DNA from: Sanderia malayensis
Taxonomy: Eukaryota; Cnidaria; Scyphozoa; Semaeostomeae; Pelagiidae
Direction: 5' to 3'
Length of the DNA stretch: 64,000 nucleotides
NCBI GenBank assembly: GCA_013076295.1
Contig: RQOL01000660.1
Location: forward strand, 5,992,494-6,056,493
In this document: positions 11,235-22,179 of the stretch, one piece after another
Numbering within the stretch: position 1 is the stretch's first letter
How the letters are laid out: each line of letters begins with the position of its first letter
Notes under the pieces: generated by a model
Told to the model about the DNA's origin: nothing
The model's input: only the letters and a program-made list of their open reading frames with translations
Database searches by the model: none
Position numbers and translations under genes: made by a program

Positions 11235-11890
11235 TTCCAAAAACATTTTTGAAGCCCTATGGCCCAGCAGAAGCTTTTCCTGAGAAGGAAATTGCCATGA
11301 AACGATTGCCAACAGAAAGTTGTAAGTGGTTCAAGCGGCCAGAGGTAGCAATGTCTGAGCTAAGCAGCACTGTCATCGATAACCTAAACATTCTGGCACA
11401 GCAACAGGTTGCAAAAAAAGAGATATTGGCATTACAGAAGCAAATGAATGAAATCCTCGAGCTGCTTCACATACATGGAAGGATGCTGCTACAACACCAA
11501 CCCAAAAACAGACGAAATCGATGCTGAAAAAGCTCATCAAGCCCCGAGGAGACATAGACGATATTATGACACGCTTTGTGAAGATTGGTGGAGCTATGTT
11601 TTCGATGGGGGCAAATTTCAAGGTTGCCTAATTGGTTCTTTCAAATCCAGCTCTTGTGGCAGCGAAACTTAGCTGTGACCCTGAGGAGCAGCCAGTCTTC
11701 AAGAGTTCGGGAAGCATCCCCGATTACGTGAATTTGATAAACACTGAGAAGAAGGCATCATTAGCAGGGACAGCAGGAGTAGATTAAGTGTTGGCTGAAC
11801 TCGAGGAGCCAACAACAAAAAGAAAGCATAAAAAAAGTAAAAAAAGAAGTAAGGTGAAGAAAGCAAACAATGACATTAAGCAACTTGTTT
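11235..11890 (+). pseudogene. unidentified repeated coding fragment, copy 1
   Basis: A frame opening near 11240 reads FLKPYGPAEAFPEKEIAMKR and continues to 11527 with a Gln-rich, helix-prone stretch (about residues 50-80) and a basic end. Downstream frames to 11880 also look coding (IKPRGDIDDIMTRFVKIGG; a Lys-rich tail before the stop near 11892) but are interrupted. The first part is clearly homologous to 12061-12300. I do not recognise the family; its place between element fragments suggests a mobile-element ORF. Confidence 0.45.
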
Positions 11891-12060
11891 AATGTCATTC
11901 AGTCTCTGATTTCTTTGCAGTAAACACACGTATTTCCTAGTTCATCGTTATAAATATCAAGTTTACTTCCATGAAAGGTAAGTCAAGCTCAAAAATGTTA
12001 CACATTGTAAGTTGTTAGTTACAATATCTTTAACTTTGTCTTATTAACTCTTTCCAGATG

Positions 12061-12300
12061 GCATATGTTACCATTAAAAAAAAACCAGGCGATTCGTTTT
12101 CGTTTAACCATTTTCTAAAGAACTATACGCGCCCGTATGGACTTGCAGAAAAGTTCCCAGACAGCAAGGTGGCCATGAGCCGTTTGCGGCAAGAGTGCTG
12201 TGAATGGCTAGGGTGACCATAAGTTGCATTGTCGGAATTGGCATCGACAGTTGTCGATAATAAGCCGAACGGGGCCGAATTATGCAACAGACAATAGTTC
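12061..12300 (+). pseudogene. unidentified repeated coding fragment, copy 2
   Basis: Reads from an ATG near 12059 through YTRPYGLAEKFPDSKVAMSR and, across two in-frame stops, VALSELASTVVDN. This matches the 11.25-kb fragment (PYGPAEAFPEKEIAMKR; VAMSELSSTVIDN) at most positions, so the two are diverged copies of the same gene type about 0.8 kb apart. Confidence 0.5.
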
Positions 12301-12419
12301 GTTTTATTTCGACAACCAAACTTATGATACAGCTGGCTTAGATTGTGATAGATTGCAGTTTTTCTGTGAATTCTGTAAGTGTGGCAAATGTCAGGTTCAG
12401 GTTTTTCGGATTCTAAAAA

Positions 12420-13860
12420 CTTGCTAAGCACAAAGGAGAAACCGTCGCAGTTGATTTTCCAAATGAAGTGGATAATGATAACGCTCCTAAAACCGATGCG
12501 TGCCCGTATTGCAAAGATGTATTCGTTAATAATCAGGGCTTGGGCGTTCATAAACTCTCATGCAAAGAGAAAACAGGCTCTAAAGCCGTTGAAAATTGAC
12601 CATCAGAAATAGAATCAAATAGCACAGAGCAGATTGCCGAAGTGGCCCAGTCAGTTGTAAATTATCTGGTGAAAAAAGTCGAAAGTCGTCTTGAAGAAGG
12701 GACTGATGATGTACACAAGGCATTAAATCACGTAAAAAGTATTTTGCTGAGATGAAAGCCAAAAAAATTCAGAAGATTGGACGTGGAGTTACCCAAGAAA
12801 TGGTTGCAGCAAAGTATGGCGTAAGTCAGTCCCTCATCTGCAAATGGTTGAAAGAGAAGGACAGCATTATTTCAGTAGTAACAAACAAAAACAAGAAACT
12901 GCTTACAAAAGGGCAACAAAGTACGTCGAATGGTACAGGTTGCTGTTAAGTGAAATGAAGGCTGTTCGGGGAAACGGATTGAAAGTGAATTTTAACTGGC
13001 TGTGGAAAAAAGCGAGATCCATTCAACGGGATCACACCAAAGATGATTCTGCTGAAATAAGAAAACATGTCATCACAATCTTCTTGAAAAGGTACAATGT
13101 CCTTATGCGAACAGAACAAAGGAATCACAGTAAGCCAAAAGAAGCTTTCAGGGATGATCTGATGAAATGGCACTCTCTCAAAAGAGAGTGATCGATTCGA
13201 GCGGGTGCTGGCTCAGAGTCTTACAACAGTAAATGGGGATGTTTCCTGCCATCTTAACACTTCAACCTAGATGAGTCGCCGATGCCCTTTGTCGTGGACC
13301 AAAAAAGAACATACCAAGTAATAAAGCAAGGTGATAAGCATTCGGAGGTTTGGATCTCTCAACCAGGATCAGGGTTAGACAAGAGGCAATGCACTTTGCA
13401 AGTTGCATACACGGTGATGGTCAGCAACCTAGAATCGCAATAATCTTTAGAGGCAAAGGAAAAAGGTTCGGAAAGATGAAAAAAATGCATGGCACCCAGA
13501 CGTTGATGTACTCTGGGAAGAGAATGCATGGGCAGACACTATGTGCTCAGATGCTACAGATCTATGGCAAGTTTTTGATGCCGGAATCGTCCAAACTCTG
13601 AAAATGTTGGCTGGGCAACACTATCAGCAATGGTTGGATGAAGGCAACAACATAGATCTGTGGTATGGGCATGAAAAGGGGTTAACATCCATGCAAAGGC
13701 GTATCCTGGTCACCCAATGGATTGGCAGTGCTTGGAACACATTATGTAATGCTGACTACGCCAACCTGAGAACCCGTTGCTGGAAAAAGACTGGATGCCT
13801 GATGACCGCTGATGGCTCTAACGAACGACGAAAAGATTACACCAGAGGGTCTTCCTAACT
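12420..13860 (+). pseudogene. pogo-like DDE transposase with N-terminal zinc finger, broken
   Basis: Fragments in several frames follow the order of a Tc1/mariner-superfamily (pogo/Tigger) transposase. First comes a C2HC-type finger, CPYCKDVFVNNQGLGVHKLSC split here at C-x2-C-x12-H-x4-C (about 12500-12560); next an HTH, VTQEMVAAKYGVSQSLICKW (12790-12850); then a second CENP-B-like DNA-binding part (12844-13191). The DDE_1 core begins at NLDESPMPFVVDQ (about 13266-13305) and continues in another frame (13541-13700) with WQVFDAGIVQTLKMLAGQHY. Stops and frame changes at about 13192, 13440 and 13540 show it is inactive. Terminal inverted repeats were not found. Confidence 0.7.
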
Positions 13861-14159
13861 ACAGGGTTCCACCGCCGCCGATTCTGTATGTAGCGTGCCG
13901 CTATTGTAGATCGCGGCATTCCTTGTAGTATTGCCGCCAATAAGGCTGGTACTTAATGACACTTAATATCTCCTTATGACACTTAATATCTTCTTCTAAT
14001 TTACTTTTAATACCTTCCTTGGCAGCTTAATAATATGTACACGATTTCCTGGCCGGAATAGCCGGCAACTCGTTACACGAAATTAGAAATGAACCTTGTA
14101 CCTTGAGTAGATATATAACGCTGAGTTTGACTGCCGAAAGTAGCGACCCACAGAAGACC

Positions 14160-14800
14160 CGTCTTTGTTGCTGTGAGATCTTGAAGATCTTCTATACAAA
14201 GCCGAACCTGATTTGTCCGATGACGCACGTGCTGCCCTTCTGGTGCGCCAATTTATGAAAAGTTTGCCGCACGATATTCGTATGCGTCTGCTAGAAGGTA
14301 ACCCTACACCGTCACTGCAAGACATGCGTGAGTTCGTAGAACGTTACCGAGCCAGTCATCACTTTTGCCAGGACGAGTCACCTGTCTTGAGCACCAGTGC
14401 TGTGCCCAAAGCTGCTCCGCCAGATGACTTTCGAGAGGTCATCACAAGTTTGACTGCCGCCGTTGCAAACTTGACGAAAAATCAAGAAAAGCTACAAGCT
14501 GCTGTTTCTCAGCAACAACAACAGCCACGTCAGCAAAATGAACACGTCAGCTTGATTCAATCGACTTAAACTGTGTAGGTGTTACTGGCCAGCCTTTGCC
14601 TGTGGATGGCTCCGCTCGGTTTAATTTGTCTTTTGCTAGTGTTCATCAGCACTCCTACTCAGGTGAACTTTTAGTTTCATCTCAATTAATTCAACCGTTA
14701 CAATGCATATTAGGTTGGGATTTCTTAACAGGCAATGGCCTACATAACACTTTTGTGTTGATTTGCAATTGCCTGTTATATGAAAGTATTCAGCTTACTT
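14160..14800 (+). pseudogene. gag-pro: Ty3/gypsy gag-protease fragment
   Basis: EPDLSDDARAALLVRQFMK (about 14205-14260) is the C-terminal half of a gypsy capsid, followed by a Gln-rich linker ending at 14569. Another frame (14596 on) contains the end of a retropepsin, LQCILGWDFLTGNGL. The zinc knuckle and protease active site between them are missing. The capsid part resembles the distal end of the fragment at 19.9-20.2 kb (TEPDLSTAVFDALLKRQF), so both belong to one gypsy lineage. Confidence 0.65.
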
Positions 14801-14945
14801 TACTTCCTTTGCCCCTTATTCGGTTTATGTTCATGTTCAGGCTGTATCTCTCTATCTCTTCGTATAAATAAATATGCCTGAAAGGATATGTTCGTATGAA
14901 AGTGGAAGGCGGTACATAAAATCTTGGGAAGAAAAGTACGCATGA

Positions 14946-15930
14946 GTGAGACAAGCAACTGATGGAACTGAAAACGCTTTTTGTAAGCTGTGCCACCAAA
15001 CCGTCATACCAAAAGCATCTAACCTGGCCAATCATGAAAAGTCAGAAAGACACATAAAGAACACCAATGTTGCAAATCATTCAAAAACGATTCCTTTCAA
15101 GAAGGTTCTTGAAAAGAAAAACGATACAAGGAAAGTTAAAATCTTCGAAATAGAGATAGCTGTCGGAATCGCATGTCACAGTGCTGTTCAATCAATTGAT
15201 CACTTGGGTGAAATAATGAAGCGGCATGGTGAAGGTAGTACAGTTGGGAACATCAAGTTGCACAGAACAAAATGTACAAAAATATTGACACATGTTGTAG
15301 CACCTGCTCTGAAAGAAAATCTTGCAGTTAAACTAAAGGTAGATGAATCAACTGATGTTTCATCTGACAAGAACATGGCAGTCGTGCTGAGATATTTTGA
15401 CGAAAGTATTGATGAAATTGCCACTGCATTTGAAGGGCTCGTTCCTGTTTCTAGTACCACAGACGTTATTCTATTTGATGCTTTAGTGGAATGCTTGAAG
15501 GACTTCAGTCTCAATTTATCTGATTGTGTTGGTTATGGCTCTGATGGTGCGTCTAATATGATAGGGGAGCACAACTCTCTTTGGTCACCAATTAAAGAAA
15601 AATCTCCAGACTGTATTCAGATGAGATGCATTTGTCATTCACTCAGTCTGTGCATTCAGCATGCATTTGAAAAATTGCTGGGGTTTTTGCTCAAAGAGGT
15701 ACCAAAATGGTTCTCCAAAAGCAAAATTAGACGAGAAGGATTCCAAGATTTGTTTTCTGTGATGAATCCGGATAACCAGCGATGTGGTTCATTACCATTC
15801 ACAAAGTACTGTGAAACTCGCTGGTTAATTCGCAGTAAAGTCATGTACAATATCTTGATCAACTGGGAGGAGCCAAAAGCATACTTCCTCGTTGCTGAAC
15901 GTTCATCTTCTCAAAGCAGCAGATTCAAGG
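14946..15930 (+). CDS. hAT-superfamily transposase, 5' exon
   Basis: Opens with a C2H2 finger (FCKLCHQTVIPKASNLANHE, then SERH) typical of ZBED/SCAND3-like domesticated or active hAT transposases. It continues into the RNase H-like core with LKVDESTDVSS and GYGSDGASNMIG, the two Asp-containing blocks, and IQMRCICHSLSLC. The ORF runs to 16064, but a strong splice donor (AAG|GTAAGAATG, about 15929) lies where homology ends, so I read it as exon 1 with exon 2 at about 16788-17478. The frame is open across the whole core, so this is the least damaged transposon gene of the region. Domestication cannot be excluded. Confidence 0.65.
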
Positions 15931-16262
15931 TAAGAATGATACATGAAATGTTGGCAGATCCAGTTAACTTTCTATATGTTCAATTTGCAACTTTAATCAT
16001 TGCAGAGTTCGAAGCCACCAGTGTCAGAATTAATCACCGAGACTATTCCATATTATTCAATTGATTAATATGGGCAAATCCCTGTTTAAGCTATAGTTTT
16101 TGCATGATGAACTGTGTCCTTTGTGATTAATCTGGGAACATACCTATAGAAACAGGAAACAAACAACACATGGCCATATGGCTTTCCGTTCGCAAATAAA
16201 GGCGCCTGCAGTGGCCATCTTTGTTGTTAGTAGTTGCTGTGCTGGGAAAAGTGATTAAAAAA

Positions 16263-16685
16263 ATGGCTACTTGTCCTCGCAAATTCTCAGATGCCCAAGT
16301 TTCTTTGTTGGAACTGGAATTCAATTCTGGTTTATGTTCAACTTCGCTGAAAAAGTTTGGAGATAGAATTACTACTCTCGCAAAACGCACTGGACTTCGC
16401 GAAAGTGATGTCCAGTGCTGGATAAATAATCGAAAGTGTGGTCCCGCTCCCTCTTGTTTTCCATCTGAAAGTGGGGAAGAGATTGGTCAACAACCAACAA
16501 AAGGCCTCTTCTTGCAACAAAAATTAAAAGACGACCGTCTGGTTATAATTTATTCTCTGGGAACATCTTTTCTAATGGTGAGTTTCATTTTCAAGCTGAT
16601 TTCAAAAGTTGAAATGCACTTTTTGAACAAACAGCCTTTGCCTTTCGGCCTAAATGAAAAAGGATGGCACTTGAAATTTTCATAA
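16263..16685 (+). CDS. homeobox-like protein, possibly within a hAT intron
   Basis: From the ATG at 16263 a frame begins MATCPRKFSDAQVSLLELEF. It shows the pattern of a homeodomain: helix 1 with LxxLE..F, helix 2 around RITTLAKRTGL, and a recognition helix ESDVQCWINNRK in which WINNRK replaces WFxNRR. The domain spans about residues 7-57. A Ser/Gly-rich stretch follows, and a donor-like ATG|GTGAGT at about 16573-16581 suggests splicing instead of the stop at 16685. The segment sits in the same orientation between the two halves of the hAT transposase. It may be an exon of an unrelated gene, a nested element, or a captured homeobox. The divergent helix 3 makes a classical Hox-like role unlikely. 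Confidence 0.5.
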   Translation: MATCPRKFSDAQVSLLELEFNSGLCSTSLKKFGDRITTLAKRTGLRESDVQCWINNRKCGPAPSCFPSESGEEIGQQPTKGLFLQQKLKDDRLVIIYSLGTSFLMVSFIFKLISKVEMHFLNKQPLPFGLNEKGWHLKFS

Positions 16686-16787
16686 TCATAGGCATTAATG
16701 GGGAGCATTGTAAACTGCAATGCTTGTCTAAATTAGGGGAGTGGGCCAGTGTGGAGGAGTAGGCCAATTAGGGGAGTAGGCCAGTGT

Positions 16788-17478
16788 CGAAGCAGTCAAT
16801 GCTCTATTTCAGTCTACGAATGCAGACCCGGAGAACATAGAGAAAGTGCTTCAGCTTCACTACAAAAGCTTAAAGAACTTGAGAATTTGGGTGCAAATTC
16901 AATCTGTCGATACAGAAAGGAATGTGTTTGCAATGAAAGAAAGATGCTTAACATTCCTTAAAACAGCAATATGTGAAGTTGAATGCCGGCTGCCAAGAAC
17001 AGAAAATGTGTTAAAGGACCTGAGATACATCAGCCCAGATAATTTATTAAGCCAAACCGCACGGAAGCCATTCAAAGAACTCCCATTTGCCCATTTACGA
17101 TGTGAAAAGAGCAACTTGATCGAAGATCAATACAGAAAAATTAAATTTGTCAACTGGGCTGATGAGGATGTTTTTGACGGAATTATCCCAAAGGATACGG
17201 TAAAGTTTTGGTTGGGAATAATAAAGTACAAGAACTCTGGTGGAAGTATTCCATTCAGGTTTCTTGCAGAATATGCATTGTCATGCTTATGCGTGCCTGT
17301 AAGTAATGCTGTAGCGGAGAGAATTTTCTCATATTTAACATGTGTTAAAACAAAGCAGCGAAACAGGCTCCAATTGACTGCATTGGATGCAATTGTTAGA
17401 ATAAGAACGACCTTGAATTTTCAAGGTCGATGCTGTAAAGATTTTTTTAGTAACGGAAGGGATGTTAAGTTTGTTTAA
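16788..17478 (+). CDS. hAT-superfamily transposase, 3' exon with dimerisation domain
   Basis: After an acceptor-like GGGGAGTAG near 16787 the frame stays open to 17478. It ends in the hAT C-terminal dimerisation region: FLAEYALSCLCVPVSNAVAE then RIFSYLTCVKTKQRNRL. It carries on from exon 1 at 14946-15930. The first ~60 residues of this part form the insertion helix region of hAT enzymes. A full transposase would need splicing of about 860 bases that include the homeobox-like ORF. No flanking 8-bp target duplication or inverted termini were identified. Confidence 0.65.
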
Positions 17479-17683
17479 CGCAGAACAAATGTACAAAGAG
17501 GATTCAGAAGCCAAGAATGACAATAATGACATTATCGAAACTCTGTGCGTTTATTAATGGCTCATGGCTTGCTCCTCCTCTTTCGTTATTGGCAACAGCG
17601 CAAACTTGATGTAACAGGATAGATTATAACAAACGTCTAATATAAGTAATGACAATTTCCACTCTCAATCAATAACAGTCCAT

Positions 17684-18200
17684 TTGCAGCTTCATTTTTG
17701 CTGTGTTCTTTGCCTTCTAAAAATATACAGAATCATTTACCGTAGCTTTTCATTTACTGTACAGTGTAGTATAAAAGCAGAACTGGCCAAAAGATTGTAC
17801 GAGCATTGCTGGCAACAGCGCACAACAAATGCGTCAGCTTCTACTACTAGCACTGCAGAAGAAGTACCAAACGCCCCAAGCAACATAGTATCGCTGAGTC
17901 TAAACGACCTTCAAGACATCATGAAGGAAGCCAGAGAAACAGCCGTATCTTGCCGTTCCCAACCGTTGGCCTTATCTCCTGCCTCTATTCAGATCAATGT
18001 TCCCACACATGAGAATGTCAGTCTTCAAAATCCGGAGACGTTGATTGCACGAAATGCCAACCCAACCACGCATTCCTTAGAAAGTCAGGGTAACTTGTTT
18101 TCTTATACGCATTCTGCATTAAGCTCGCTGCCCACCTTATCAGCCAGCGTGCCTAAATCTCTGAAAGCAACCATCGCCATTGAGATGCGCTGTGACGACT
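17684..18200 (+). CDS. hypothetical, SAP-like or ORF1-like fragment
   Basis: A frame of 172 codons. About residues 30-45 read SIKAELAKRLYEH, reminiscent of the second helix of a SAP motif, followed by a Ser/Thr/Pro-rich low-complexity part. An acceptor-like TATAAAAGCAG near 17780 suggests that only the part from about 17781 is coding. The last codons run into the repeat shared with 8678. No family is certain. Confidence 0.3.
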
Positions 18201-18300
18201 GATGTCTCAAGTGATGCGCTGTAATACTGCGTATTCCCCGCGCCTGCGCTGTTATGCTTGCTGCTTAGGTTCTGTCATCACTTGTGTTTTCTAGCTTGTT
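18168..18300 (+). repeat. second copy of the 8678-8825 LTR-like segment
   Basis: About 130 bases matching 8678-8825 with a few substitutions and lacking two of the three AAGTGATGCGC units. It stops abruptly at CTAGCTTGTT, where hAT-like sequence begins. Confidence 0.75.
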
Positions 18301-19080
18301 AGAATAACAAGTTTAAAAGGGAAATCCTTAGCTGAGGTAATTGTGAAACATTTGGAAGATCTGCATCTTGAACTTGACAATATAGTTGCCATGGGCTCAA
18401 ACATATCAGGAAAAGATGAAGGTGTTCAAGACCATTTAAAGCAAGCAGGGGATGTGTTTGCGACATACTTTCATTGATTTGCTCAAAGACTAAATTTGGT
18501 TCTTGAGCATGGCATAGAAAACATTTCCATGGTAAAGGATAGCTTTGTCACAATCGGAGACATGTACCGTTACATGGAAGGATCCCCAAAAAGGCATGTC
18601 GTCTATGGAAGCCATGAAAGCCACCTTGCAACAAAAGGTACCACAAAAGGGAAAATAGCACTACATGCCTACTCTGATACAAGATGGACTGCACGATCTG
18701 ACAACTTGGAAGCTGTTTTAAATGTTTTCCCAGCACTATTCAATAGTGCTGGGAAAACATTTAAAACAGAGAAAAATGAGAGCCATTTTGTCAATGAATC
18801 ATCAACAGAACAAGAAACATCAACAGTTATCCGTTACAGAGGAGATGTCAGCATCAACAGAAGAAATGACACACCAATCACAATCTCATTCCAGGCAAGG
18901 AACACAAATAGAGATGTGGTACAAGGAAAAAAAACTTGATGCTTCTTGGCTGGTTTCTACAAATGATTGTCTTGCTATGAAAAAACAATTTGTAGACAAG
19001 AGAAATAGGCTGGTCATAGCTTGTTTGCTGTGTCGTGTTAAAAGAGTGCTTCGCAATCTGAATACCTTCATAGAGAAGAA
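18301..19080 (+). pseudogene. hAT (ZMYM1/DUF4371-like) transposase fragment
   Basis: DLHLELDNIVAMGSNISGKD is the second-Asp block of the hAT RNase H-like core in the ZMYM1-like clade. After an in-frame stop (about 18477) the frame 18496-18939 continues with YSDTRWTARSDNLEAVL, the CxxTRW-type block. Beyond that the reading frame contains a perfect palindrome and loses recognisable similarity. It is a decayed element distinct from the one at 14.9-17.5 kb. Confidence 0.6.
18713..18769. repeat. perfect 57-bp palindrome
   Basis: The arm at 18713-18740 and the arm at 18742-18769 are exact reverse complements (28 of 28) around a single C at 18741. The arm ends TTTTCCCAGCACTATT at the centre. It lies inside the hAT-like frame and would form a strong hairpin in single-stranded DNA or RNA. 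Confidence 0.95.
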
Positions 19081-19234
19081 ATGGACCTTGTATCTGGGGT
19101 GTCTTCCGTCGAAGATCTAAAAGTCACCTTAGCATCCTACCGAAGTGATGAAGGTTTCGAAAAATCATTGTCAGAAGATCTCCACACATTAACATTGGCG
19201 ACAACGATAAAACCATTTAACAAACACGTATTTT

Positions 19235-19430
19235 CCAGTCATGGCTGTAAACTTCCAACTGGTTCCTGAATTTATGCTTGATGCAGACCTTGGCGCAAGA
19301 CTGGCCACACAATGGAAACTTTGGCTACAAGACTTCAACACATTTATTTTGGTGAGTGGTATTCACGCTGCCAGACGTAAGAAGGCCTTCTTACTTTTGC
19401 TCAACTACCTTACACAGGGGATGAGGATGA
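19235..19430 (+). pseudogene. gag: Ty3/gypsy gag N-terminal fragment
   Basis: From the ATG at 19241 the frame holds PEFMLDADLGARLATQWKLW then LQDFNTFILVSGIHAARRKK, the usual N-terminal gag pattern of cnidarian gypsy elements (acidic start, WKxWLxxFxxF, then a basic Lys/Arg pair and a Leu-rich helix). The rest of the element is absent. Confidence 0.55.
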
Positions 19431-19499
19431 CTTTTGTCACATGTGTTAAGCACGTCACTGTTCATTCATTTTAGTTCTAAGTTTGCGTGATTTTCTTCT

Positions 19500-20350
19500 A
19501 TTAATTATACTCTGTTTCCCTGTCAATAATCTATTGGTAGTACTCGTTATGTACAGTGTATGTTGTAATATCTTAGCTTGTGTATTGTCTCAGGATTCCT
19601 GTAACAACAGACACTAGCCAGAACTCCGTAAATGTATAGTCGTTGTATGTCTGTAAAATAGTCAGATATATGTATGATTACGAATAAGTAAGATGTCCCT
19701 AAAGAACGTCTCTATTTGTGCGATACTACTGCGCCACAGCAACCGTCACGAATTGGTGACAGGAGTCAACTGGCTTGATGGCAAACGTTCTTCACGAGCG
19801 TTTTAGCGAAGGAAATTTTGGTGGACGGTAGAAGCATTTCACACGCTGCGTGCAAGCTAATGGTTAGGACACAGATGAAAAACAGTTGGCTACATTGCCT
19901 GCATTTCTACAAGTCCCTGCGGCTACATATTTTGAATTGTTGGGGGAGGATGAAAGAGACATGTACTCACATTTACCGGCAAGTCTGTTGCGCTGTTTTT
20001 CGCCACAAGTTGATCGCGAGCGTCACTATCGTTTATTCAAAGATTCAACTCTGCGGGCATCTGAAGACCCGATGTTGTTTTTATGGAGATTAAAGGCCTG
20101 CCTAAAAGACACTGAGCCTGATTTAAGCACCGCAGTTTTTGATGCTTTGCTGAAGCGCCAATTCACACAATTCAAGCTTTCAACAGCATTCCTATTGTTT
20201 GTTTGGATATCATGGCAGTACTCCGTTAACTCCCTTGCCTGATTCTGCACACCGTTAACTCCCTTGCCTGATTCTGCACACCAACCGCCTCCTGGGTTTT
20301 CGGCATGCCAGTCCGCCCCCGGGTAAGGGTTTACAAGAATTTGTGCAGTC
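19500..20350 (+). pseudogene. gag: Ty3/gypsy LTR end and gag fragment
   Basis: At about 19755 ATTGGTGACAGGAGTC has the form of a gypsy primer-binding region, so 19500-19754 is a candidate LTR end. The gag core is at 19886-20165 (ATLPAFLQVPAATYFELLGE; EDPMLFLWRLKACLKDTEPD), broken just after DALLKRQF. Two direct copies of a ~29-bp motif beginning CCGTTAACTCCCTTGCCTGA lie at about 20222-20282. Confidence 0.6.
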
Positions 20351-20423
20351 ATCCGAGCTTAGACCAGTTTTTGTGACCTTGGCCCAGAATTTGTTAGTAC
20401 CCAGTCAACAGAAAGTTTAGTTG

Positions 20424-21735
20424 AAGCACAGGTACCTAAGCAATGTAAAAGCAATGGTGAAGAAGTGGACTGACGATATTGAAGAGCTTGCAGACATAGC
20501 TGAGGAAGAACCCCAACTAGCTTATGCTGCCTTTACTAAAGGAATTTGTCATCGGTGGACTTACTTCATGCGGACAATCCCTGACATCAGTGAACTCCTG
20601 ATTCCACTTGAGCAGAAAATATCAGAAAGATTCCTCCCTGCTCTACTTGGAAGGAATATCACAGATAATCAAAGAGAAATACTGGAGCTGCCTGTCAGAT
20701 ATGGGGGTCTGGGTATCATCAATCTGGCCAGGATGTCTCAAAGGGAATATGAATGCTCTCGCAAGATCACCCAGCCCCTTGTCAAACTCATTTGTGAGCA
20801 GAATAGCGGCCTTGAAAGCCTTGACCAAGGATCCATCACGGGGGTAGTACATCATCTCAAGAAAGAAAAAGAAGAGCTTCTAAAACAGCGGTACGAGCAA
20901 ATTTATGAACGATGTGACCTCAGTCTTCAAAGACACTTAGAACAGGCCAAAGAACCGGCGCTTCATCTTGGCTGACAGCACTGCCCCTGAAATCTCTGAA
21001 TTACATTCTAAACAAGCGAGAGTTTCAGGACAGTGTCTGTCTTCGCTATGGATGGACGATTAAAGATATGCCTACGTACTGTGGTTGTGGTGAGAGGAAC
21101 AGCGTAAATCATTCATTGGATTGTAAGGCTGGGGGTTATGTCAACATGCGCCATAAGGCAATCAGAGATTCTCTTTCGTACCTTCTCAAAGAAGCTAAAT
21201 GCAAAGACGTTCGCACTGAGCCTTCTCTGTTGCCCGTTCAAGCTACCCGATTTTCCAGAAGTACCAATGTTCAAGATGAAGCGCGGCTAGACATCTCAGC
21301 TGTGGGCGTATATGCTCCATTTGAAAGAACATTCTTTGATGTTCGGGTGACCCATCCCAACTGCGAGTCGAATTCATATAAACATCTGGATACAATATAC
21401 AAGAAAATGAAAGAGAAAAGAAAAACAAATACGAAGAAAGGGTTCTGCAATCAGAAAAGGGAACATTTGTTCCACTTATTTTTACTACATCTGGTGGGGC
21501 TGGTCCCCTTTGCTCAGCGTTTATGCAGCGTCTTGCAAACCTGATCTCTACCAACCAAGATGAAGCTCAGAGCCACGTTATTAATCACATCAGGACACAA
21601 TTACGCTTTGCTCTTCTTAAATGCACTCTGATTGCTCTTAGGGGAGTACGTGGCACTTCCAAGGCACATTATACAGGAGTAAATGAAATCGCCTTCAATC
21701 TGATACCAAATAATAATAACATTGAAGTTTCATAA
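20424..21735 (+). pseudogene. 3' part of an RLE-type non-LTR retrotransposon ORF
   Basis: Frame 20421-20975 matches the thumb and C-terminal region behind the reverse transcriptase in cnidarian elements (WTYFMRTIPDISELLIPLEQ; LPVRYGGLGIINLARMSQ). After a frameshift near 20965 comes WLTALPLKSLNYILNKREF and a Cys/His motif, CGCGERNSVNHSLDC (21074-21118). A restriction-like endonuclease region follows, with DEARLDISAVG and FERTFFDVRVTHP. A further shift near 21430 leads to TSGGAGPLCSAFMQRLANL and the end at 21735, followed by an AT-rich tail. The RT catalytic domain itself is missing, as in a 5'-truncated copy. Confidence 0.7.
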
Positions 21736-21890
21736 AAATAAACTGTTAATGTGCCTGTATTTAACATATTTTTCTAAATTTTATTTATTTATTTATATTT
21801 ATTATTCAGCTTTTAATGTGCAATTTTTTATAATCTGTAATTATTTTTGGGACTTTTAAACTTATTTTATTATTGTATTATTGTATTTAC
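21736..21890. other. AT-rich element tail
   Basis: Runs of TATTTATTTATTTATATTTA type sequence follow the end of the RLE-type ORF and probably represent its 3' untranslated end. Confidence 0.4.
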
Positions 21891-22084
21891 CTAAGCAATG
21901 TAGTGACCAGTTAGGTATGATAGGCAAGCTGAATGAATCACCAGATCTTACATTTTATACAGCCTACACAGTTAGTTGTTCATGTCAAAGGAAAATACCA
22001 GTGCGTATTGTGAGAACTGTTGCCGACTTAGATAACACGCTTAGTTCAGAAAAGTTTTTTTTAGTTTTTTTTCCCAAAAAAATC

Positions 22085-22170
22085 CCAAGAGTTATCCAAC
22101 CCAGTACTAGCCCCTGGGCGTCACCTGTTATGCTTGTCAAAAAAAAATACGGCACATACCGGCAAAAAAA
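22085..22170 (+). pseudogene. pol: Ty3/gypsy reverse transcriptase, N-terminal piece
   Basis: IQPSTSPWASPVMLVKKKYG then TYR is the start of a gypsy RT domain. It ends at 22170 and homology resumes only at about 22593, with an unrelated SGNH-hydrolase segment between. Confidence 0.7.
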
Positions 22171-22179
22171 CCGGCACAA

